Positions 58,331 to 64,000 of a stretch of 64,000 bases of DNA are shown here, one piece after another. How positions within the stretch are numbered: position 1 is the stretch's first letter; every line of letters begins with the position of its first letter. This DNA comes from Stromatinia cepivora (Eukaryota; Ascomycota; Leotiomycetes; Helotiales; Sclerotiniaceae): positions 1,612,001 through 1,676,000 of the forward strand of contig RCTD01000001.1 of the NCBI GenBank assembly GCA_014898415.1. The letters are read 5' to 3'. The translations under genes and the position numbers were made by a program. The notes beneath the pieces were generated by a model. That model was not told where the DNA came from and did no database searches. It saw nothing but the letters and a program-made list of their open reading frames with translations.

Positions 58331-59410
58331 CTACTTAGCATTCTTCATCAAGTTAGAATACTTTGCCAGCACTTCGGTCCAAATGTTATCCAGGAGCTCA
58401 TAATCAGCCCACTCGGGGGCAGAAATTAGCACGGCGCTGAGGACAGCGTCTTTGGTAATATGTGGATCTCTCTTGAGTGCTTTGATATAGGTATTGCGCA
58501 GCTGAACAAGAAGCGAGAACTGAGTAATAGCGAGCTGCTGAGCAGCAAGACACGTGTCGAGAGAGTCCAGCGTAGCTGGGAAGTCGACCTGAAAAGTAGG
58601 TTTGTGTCCGGTAGGTAGCAGAGCTTTCATCTCTGTGGCTACTTTCTTGAAGGTGCTGATCCCGTCGACTGCCTTGTTGTCCATGTCGGTGGTTTTGTCG
58701 TTGACGATGGTAAGGTACTTGTTGACAATCTTCATCTTGTCGTCGATTTTATGCAGTATGGCCTGGAGCTCGTCTCTCTCTTTAGCACCGTTGATAGCAC
58801 CAAAGATGGCATCCAATCCGACAGCGAGGAAGATGCCGATGCCAGTAGACGCAAGCGCGGCCGAAGTCGCGGACTCCACCACTGCTTCGGTAACTTCTTC
58901 AGCGCCCGCTTCGGCGACGTTCTCCAGAGACTCGATGGATGCGGCCTCTGTCACGTTGGTGATTCCAGCATCCAGCGCATCTTCTCCGAGTGATTCAACA
59001 ACCTTCTCAGTCTCCTCGGCGGCAGCCTCTCCCGTCCCACCGAGGATTGCCTGCTTGGCGAGCTTACCCAGATTGACCATAAACTTCAACACCAGAAAGC
59101 CGCCAATCAACTCAGAGCCTGCTTCGGTCGCGTTGAGAACGGTATCTCCTTTTACTGGATCAGGAAGCTGGTCAATCTGCGTTTGGAAATCCTTAAGCTT
59201 CAAGTCGTCCATCTGGGTTGTTGTCGAAAGGTAGAGCAATATCGCGTTGTTGACAAGAAGAAGCTTGAAGTTGCCGAGTCTTTTGTTGAAGGCGATGACA
59301 TCAGTCTGGACATTATCCTGCGTACGGACGAGCAAGTCATGTTTGGAGTTCACCTGGTCCCGCAGCCACGGAAGATGGTACATCCAGTCATCCCAAGGAA
59401 GGGCACCCAT
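58331..59410 (-). CDS. helical protein of unknown function, paralogue 1 (359 residues)
   Basis: Single-exon ORF, ATG at 59410, TAG at 58331, normal GC and no RIP-type stops. The N-terminus MGALPWDDWMYHL has no signal peptide. Residues 25-85 are helical, with LKDF and QLPDP near 71-85. Residues 98-120 are hydrophobic (LIGGFLVLKF, NLGKLAK). Residues 125-185 are Ala/Glu-rich. Residues 187-212 form a conserved hydrophobic block (STGIGIFLAVGLDAIFGAIN) ending in GAKERDEL. Residues 213-262 look coiled-coil. The C-terminus has LLVQLRNTY, AVLISA and YSNLMKN. It is paralogous to the gene at 60609 over its whole length. Long helices around a hydrophobic hairpin-like centre recall alpha-helical pore-forming proteins of the ClyA/HBL type. 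That is a fold-level guess without sequence proof. Confidence 0.85.
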   Translation of the reverse strand: MGALPWDDWMYHLPWLRDQVNSKHDLLVRTQDNVQTDVIAFNKRLGNFKLLLVNNAILLYLSTTTQMDDLKLKDFQTQIDQLPDPVKGDTVLNATEAGSELIGGFLVLKFMVNLGKLAKQAILGGTGEAAAEETEKVVESLGEDALDAGITNVTEAASIESLENVAEAGAEEVTEAVVESATSAALASTGIGIFLAVGLDAIFGAINGAKERDELQAILHKIDDKMKIVNKYLTIVNDKTTDMDNKAVDGISTFKKVATEMKALLPTGHKPTFQVDFPATLDSLDTCLAAQQLAITQFSLLVQLRNTYIKALKRDPHITKDAVLSAVLISAPEWADYELLDNIWTEVLAKYSNLMKNAK

Positions 59411-60608
59411 CTTGATTTCGTTGGGAGGAAAAGATCTGCGTAGTGAAAGCAGCGTTTGCTGAGAGTAAATTCTCTCAAGTGACTTGTAATCAAATTGAAG
59501 AAGGTTTGGTGGTAGACTTGTTGTGCTCGAGTGCTGTACCGAAATCGCTCCTCCTCAAGAACACGGGTGATTTGGGGTATAAATACTGATTCAAGATAGC
59601 TGTCCAAGCCTTGCTGATTCAGTTCCATGGCATTTTATCACCTCTTCTCTCTTTTCTTTTCCTGTCAAACCATGCCATGCATTCATATCCTGGAGAAAAA
59701 ATGCGCCAAATAGTCGTATAGTACGAGCAGCCCAACCTAGAACATATCTAAAATCTTCATGATCGCCGCTCACTGTGGCTATTGCCAGACCTCTCTACCC
59801 AGTGTCTGTTTCAGCTGAACTCCCAAATTCCTAATCACAGCTTAGTGGCGTGTAGCTGAACGCCTGGGGTCGGCATGGGATGAGATAAGTGCGTCCTATA
59901 GCCCATGGAATAGGGACGCAACGGGTTCGGACACGTCCCAACATTGCTTAGAATACCTAAGGCTTTTGGCAGGTGAGTTGATTTTGATTCGTGGAAGCTT
60001 TGGGACACCGTTTAATTCATGAAATTGTGGAGTAATGTCCCACCCCGTGGTGACCCCTGCTGAAAGCTGAAGAAGAACAACAACACATACATCACATTAT
60101 CATGATTTTTGTTTTATACTGAAATTCGTTTGCATTTGATGATCTTGTGATTTCAATTGATTGGATGCTGTTTTATATGACCGGTTCTGATTATCCGAAT
60201 ACGATAATGCTACGTTGTTCTGGATTGATTACTGTAGCATTTCTGCAGGAGCGCCAGCGTCGGCTCTCAGCTGAACATTCTGATAGTGCATATTTCGTGT
60301 ACTTATCTAATCGGCTATTACGAGTCGCCGTTGCTAATCCGTTCAAGCTGCCGATGTCACGGCGATGTGTCTAACCGCACTGTACCGTTCAACTGCATAA
60401 AACCCAGCCCTTCACCGTTCAAACTTCGCTTGTTTGATTGATGTAGCATAGCAACTACAATCTTGAAAGGCTCGATTTCAACTCCTGGTAAGCAATTACT
60501 TCCCTCATTCATCAAACTGTCTCCGCTAATCAGCATAAGCTTGCAAAAGGTTTTGGGACCTATATCTATTGCATCAGCGCTCCTTTTTTCATCCCACACA
60601 AGGAAGAT
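59411..60608. promoter_or_regulatory. shared 1.2-kb divergent promoter region
   Basis: The two paralogues are transcribed away from this interval. The 200 bases before each ATG are pyrimidine-rich, as in fungal 5' untranslated leaders. A TATAAATA occurs at 59579-59586 on the plus strand. ORFs 59350-59628 and 59591-59773 (minus), 60147-60374 (plus) and 60357-60599 (minus) show no domain and are taken as chance. Confidence 0.45.
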
Positions 60609-61664
60609 ATGGGGAATTCAGGCTCAATCTTGCCATGGGACAACTGGTTTTACCATGTCGATGACTTGAAAGCCGAGGCGAATAATCTTCACAATACAGC
60701 AGTCTCTGCTCAAAACGACATACGTTCTAAGATTGTCCAATACAACAAATTGTTGGACCAGAGCAAGCAGCTGTTGTCTGCAAATGCTGCCCTCGTCATT
60801 ATAGCCCGGGCCATGAAGTTCAATGATCAGCAGCTAAAAGACTTTGAGGCCCAAGTGCAGGCTCTGCCCGATCCCCCAGCAGGCTGTGTTCCAGCAAAAT
60901 TCGCAGGGTTTCTTTCCGAAATCACCGGATCAATCCTGGTATTGAAAGCTGTCGTCAACCTCGGCAAGTTAGCCAAGGCTTCTTGGTTTGCAGAGGGTAC
61001 AGAAGTCGGAGGTGAAGTTGTCGAAGAGCTCGGGGTCGAGGGGCTCGCCGAAGCAGGTGTGGAAGTGGGACTTGAGGCTGGGGTTGAGGCTGCTGTTGAA
61101 GTTGGTGTTGAGATTGGTGTAGAGGTTGGTGTGGGAGCAGCACTTGCCGAAACCGGAATTGGCATCTTTGCTGCCGTTGGCCTTGATGCCATCTTCGGGG
61201 CCATCAACGGTGCCAAGGAGCGCGACCAACTCCAAGCGCAAATCGACAAACTCAACGATGCGCTGACCAAGCTCAGAGGTTCTCAGAACGTCCTAACCGG
61301 CAAGCTCAGGAGCCTGAACGGCTTTGCCATCAACGAGGAAACGCGTTTCAAAGGAATCGTCAGGGCTCTTCAGGATGTCATTCCTTGCAGTTCCGCCGGG
61401 GCATGGCAGTCTTTGCCTACCGACTCACGTGCCATCCCTCAATATCTTGATGCACAAAGGGCTGCATTGATTTTTTACGGTCTCTTGTCCCAATTGCGCC
61501 TCACTTATCTGAAGGCAAAGGAACGCTCACCTACTGCATCCAAAGAAGCAATTATTATGGCAGTACTCATATCAGCCAAAGCAGATGTTACACATGAAGA
61601 GCTTGAAAAGCTCTGGGACATTCTCCAGCAATATTCTGATGGCATGAAGAACGTCACTCCCTGA
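60609..61664 (+). CDS. helical protein of unknown function, paralogue 2 (351 residues)
   Basis: Single-exon ORF, ATG 60609, TGA 61662. It shares with paralogue 1 the LPWDNWFYH start, LKDF and ALPDP (76-89), GSILVLK with VNLGKLAK (107-123), the block TGIGIFAAVGLDAIFGAING (182-201) with AKERDQL, then LLSQLRLTYLKA, AVLISA and YSDGMKN. The N-terminus MGNSGS fits an N-myristoylation signal (Gly2, Ser6), absent from paralogue 1. Residues 141-176 are a run of G-V-E repeats replacing the Ala/Glu-rich linker. There is no signal peptide and no enzyme motif. The likely role, by architecture only, is membrane association through the central hydrophobic block. Confidence 0.87.
   Translation: MGNSGSILPWDNWFYHVDDLKAEANNLHNTAVSAQNDIRSKIVQYNKLLDQSKQLLSANAALVIIARAMKFNDQQLKDFEAQVQALPDPPAGCVPAKFAGFLSEITGSILVLKAVVNLGKLAKASWFAEGTEVGGEVVEELGVEGLAEAGVEVGLEAGVEAAVEVGVEIGVEVGVGAALAETGIGIFAAVGLDAIFGAINGAKERDQLQAQIDKLNDALTKLRGSQNVLTGKLRSLNGFAINEETRFKGIVRALQDVIPCSSAGAWQSLPTDSRAIPQYLDAQRAALIFYGLLSQLRLTYLKAKERSPTASKEAIIMAVLISAKADVTHEELEKLWDILQQYSDGMKNVTP
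61040..61135 (+). repeat. in-frame GTTGAG-type microrepeats within paralogue 2
   Basis: Short tandem units of GGTGTTGAGGTTGG type encode alternating Gly-Val-Glu/Ala residues 145-176. Replication slippage here would change the linker length without losing frame. Confidence 0.7.
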
Positions 61665-61858
61665 TCAGTCAACATCCAGTTGTGATTCACCCATCAAATA
61701 CCATCGAAGTTTTAGTTAGTTCTCTATCCATGAATTTCTATTCCGTGAAAGCATTTATCGTTTTCAATTTGTATGTGAACGTGTATGCGGTTCGTTTATC
61801 GCTCGGACTATGTAATTCATATTAAACAGTTCGCAAATTTCATGGGATGTTGATGATA
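61665..61858. other. 3' flank of paralogue 2
   Basis: AT-richer untranslated sequence. No gene seen. Confidence 0.5.
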
Positions 61859-62047
61859 TTAACTCGAATTCTTCAAACGCCGTGTCTCTCGCGCTCTTTT
61901 TATGATAGCTCTTGCCCTACAAGGCCCATCAACTTTAATTGCGCTAACAATTGCGGTTAATATGCCAAGTAGTGCCATAGCGAAGACAAATATGAGAGTT
62001 TCACTCATGAATTGCCTTGCAAATTGCTCCCCAAACAACGCCAGCAA
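61859..62047 (-). pseudogene. fragment of a fungal membrane-segment module
   Basis: A minus-strand frame without an ATG at its start reads FGEQFARQFMSETLIFVFAM, then ALLGILTAIVSAIKVDG, then RAIIKRARE. From memory, a very similar block (SET-IFVFAMAPLGI-TAIV-AIRV-G-P, then IGRARE) occurs at the N-terminus of a large fungal family often linked to ankyrin repeats. One membrane-spanning helix is evident. The frame ends after 63 codons and nothing more of such a gene is seen, so this is a relic. The plus ORF 61902-62120 is its shadow. Confidence 0.5.
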
Positions 62048-62079
62048 ACTTGTCGACGATAAGCATGAGGTAAGTCAAC

Positions 62080-62181
62080 TAGAAGGGTCCACGGGCCAAC
62101 TGAACGCCCTGGCCAACTGAACGGTCTAACCTAATTAGGTCACCGCACTGATATATTCTAGTTGGCCCGTGGACCCTTCTA
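62080..62181. repeat. perfect 22-bp inverted repeat, 58-bp loop
   Basis: TAGAAGGGTCCACGGGCCAACT at 62080-62101 (given here as one 22-base arm in two parts: TAGAAGGGTCC and ACGGGCCAACT) is matched in reverse complement at 62160-62181. Inside the loop GGCCAACTGAACG occurs a second time. The right arm has the look of a DNA-transposon end facing the AT-rich stretch to its right (TA before GTTGGCCCG), but no matching far end is seen. Confidence 0.8.
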
Positions 62182-63058
62182 CCCCACAAATGGACCACCC
62201 CTGGAACTATATTTGTAAATGTGGTAATTGTATATATATCTGATTATAATATTATTGAAATAATAAAAGGTAGATTTTGTTTATACTAAAATGAACAATA
62301 GAAATAGAATTGTAGATTTCGTAAATCAAATAAATTTGAAGATTATTGATATCGGATATTATTAAACGATTATTATAGAATAGAAGATTATTTTAGAATA
62401 ATATATATTTATAACTTTTGATAATTTATATTTTAAATATTAATAAATTATTTATAATTTTATTTATTTTGAAAATATAATTAACTAAATTGGATTGAGA
62501 AATGATTTTGTTTAAATTGATATTAGTAATTGCTATTTTATTTAAATAATACTTTTGTAAAGCTTCTTTTATAATTTCAATATTAATTTGATTGTTTTTA
62601 ATAAACTATTAAAAACGATTCTTTTTTTAATATAATTCTAAAGGTTCAATTTATTGATTCAATAGATTAAAATATTGATAAAAGGATTATTTTTTTAAGA
62701 TAATATATAATAATAAAGTTGTAATCGATTAATACTTTTATTTAATAAGTTTATTGAATATTAAGAATCTTAATAGTTATGAAATATTCGAGAATTTTAT
62801 AATCGATATAAATCTTGATTTTATATAATAAATTAATGAATTTTGTTTTTCAATGATTAAAAACCTGAATAATTGATAGTATTTCTTTATTGTAAATTTT
62901 GTAGTTTAGTTTAATAATAATTATAATTTTGAAGAAATAAATTATAGATAATCAATTTTCATTATACTATTATAATAATATATTAGCAATTATCTCATTG
63001 GAAATATCTATTTTGAATATATAAAGGAATCGATGATTATAATATTGCAGAAACAAAA
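62182..63058. other. AT-rich relic, unidentified
   Basis: Very AT-rich. On the plus strand from ATG 62291 a frame continues for several hundred bases if TAA/TAG are ignored (MNNRNRIVDFVNQIN and so on), as in RIP-degraded coding sequence with many former Gln codons. I cannot assign the family. It may be the interior of a DNA transposon starting near 62161. Confidence 0.4.
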
Positions 63059-63285
63059 TGTGACGCACAAGAGCCGTAGTAGAGCTGAATAAACAGAGTT
63101 AATTATGTTCCTTAAAATCTACAATTGAAGAATTATAGCTCGTAAGGAGCGATTAGATATATATATATATACAAATACTCATTTATGAGTTGTAGGATTA
63201 TATGTATGCGTTATTAGAGTTATTATTTTACTATACTAAATCATATGATTTGTAATATATATATACGGACGATTAGTTTATTAAT
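63059..63285 (-). repeat. chromovirus G4 LTR fragment (227 bp)
   Basis: Minus-oriented G LTR starting TGTGACGCAC, cut at TTAAT (63281-63285) by the G3 insertion. The remaining 55 bp and the rest of G4 lie beyond the window. Confidence 0.9.
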
Positions 63286-64000
63286 TGTCACGAATCGTGA
63301 ACCACAGGAGGCTAACCACGTGATACCCTATCTCCCATATCAATTTATAAGCTGATCATCCGTGCATATACGTTACGAATCATACGATTTAATATGGTAA
63401 AATGGTAACCCTGATAATGTATATGTATAACTCTGTAGTTCATAAATGAGTATTTGTGTATATATATCTAGTTACTCTTTACGAGTTATAGTTCTTCAAT
63501 TGTAGATTCTAAGGAATATAATTGATCTTGTTTATTCAGTTCTATTATGGCTTTTGTGTATTATATTATCTACAATTCATTTATAAGTGTTTGATCATCT
63601 GGTGGTTTTTCAAATAATATTTTATTTTAATAATGTCTTTTTAGGTGAACTTTTACGAATGTTATATTCAGAGAAAGAAGATCTATTCCGATTTAGTTGA
63701 TGAAGATAAATTTCTTTAGAAGTATATCATTACTTTTATAATATAATGAATTCCTTCTTCTGTATACTTCGAATTTTCGAAAATATATTCTGAGGAACTC
63801 TTTCTTTTTCCTCAATTATTTCAACAATCTTTCGAAGAAAATATGAATACAGGATTGGATAACGTTATTATTGAAAGAAAGAAGATTAATAAAGAGAAGA
63901 TTCCAATATATAAAGCCGATACTTTCAATGGTTCAATTGTTTCTTTTGAATTATTATTATAATTATAAGATTTTTATATAATGGTTATAAATTTGAAAAA
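63286..64000 (+). mobile_element. chromovirus G3, 5' end
   Basis: Begins TGTCACGAATCGTGAACC. 5' LTR 63286-63565 (280 bp, two bases shorter than in G2) with CACGTG at 63317-63322. The interior matches G2 28290-28730, including the gag start near 63842. It continues beyond the window. The left TSD would be TTAAT. Confidence 0.92.

Noticed and set aside
58602..59234. 210-codon plus-strand ORF opposite paralogue 1
   Set aside because: It is exactly antisense to the conserved gene. Its Ser/Ala/Thr-rich composition is what the complement of Ala/Glu/Lys-rich codons gives.
59350..59628. Minus-strand ORF overlapping the start of paralogue 1 as a possible extra exon
   Set aside because: It is in another frame, and no GT...AG intron joins it to the gene. 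The paralogue starts at the matching ATG without such an extension.
60488..60533. Possible intron in the 5' leader of paralogue 2 (GTAAGC ... CTAATCAG)
   Set aside because: The branch-like CTAAT is only a few bases from the acceptor, too close for a normal fungal intron. No coding consequence.
60827..61270. 147-codon minus-strand ORF opposite paralogue 2
   Set aside because: Antisense shadow of the Gly-Val-Glu-rich region, giving Ser/Thr/Pro repeats with no independent support.

Overview
The window looks like a transposon-packed, AT-rich block from the genome of a filamentous ascomycete (Pezizomycotina). The evidence is the set of fungal LTR-retrotransposon, Tc1/mariner and pogo/Fot1 families, the very low GC of the repeats, and C:G-to-T:A differences between repeat copies that create stop codons. 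This is the signature of repeat-induced point mutation (RIP). The species cannot be named from the sequence alone. No intact transposon gene remains.

Positions 1-51170 are one nested pile of retroelements. Most boundaries can be placed to the base from target-site duplications (TSDs). The base layer is a minus-strand Ty1/copia element (family E) whose 5' LTR ends at 51170 and whose 3' end lies left of the window. Into it went: a minus-strand copia element (family C, to 6468), itself hit by a Tc1 element (3609-4932) and by a plus-strand copia A copy (1-1712); a minus-strand chromovirus G1 (6500-18818, TSD GAAAT), hit by a minus-strand Gypsy H (10001-18064, TSD GTTTA), hit by a small gag-only LTR element K1 (11419-13094, TSD ATTGC); K2 (19079-20250, TSD ATAAT); a plus-strand copia A (22910-35456, TSD TTATA) split by chromovirus G2 (28008-35051, TSD GTTTT); and a second E element in plus orientation (36098-51047, TSD GAATC) that landed in the LTR of the first. 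The plus E copy carries two solo-LTR-like insertions (36700-36889 and 40651-41179) and a minus-strand Gypsy F (43301-50738).

From about 51.2 to 57.9 kb the sequence is a mosaic. It holds a broken fungal kinase-like gene (52362-53565), a small ORF with a cysteine-rich zinc-finger-like tail (54001-54270, minus), a Tc1 transposase tail (54412-54642), G-rich and minisatellite sequence, and a 2.35-kb pogo/Fot1 element with 44-bp inverted ends (55540-57887), itself interrupted by a second copy of the 529-bp solo-LTR-like unit.

From 57.9 to 62.2 kb is a pocket of normal GC holding the only two convincing intact genes. They are divergently transcribed paralogues of 359 and 351 codons (58331-59410 minus, 60609-61664 plus), alpha-helical proteins with one conserved central hydrophobic stretch. 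Their function is unknown; the architecture loosely recalls alpha-helical membrane-inserting proteins. A relic of a membrane-segment module follows at 61859-62047. AT-rich repeat sequence returns after 62.2 kb and ends with a chromovirus G copy (63286 onward) inserted in the LTR of another G copy.

The points most worth a second look are the divergent paralogue pair, and the antisense genes (cysteine cluster plus coiled coil) lying between integrase and 3' LTR in both Gypsy H and Gypsy F.
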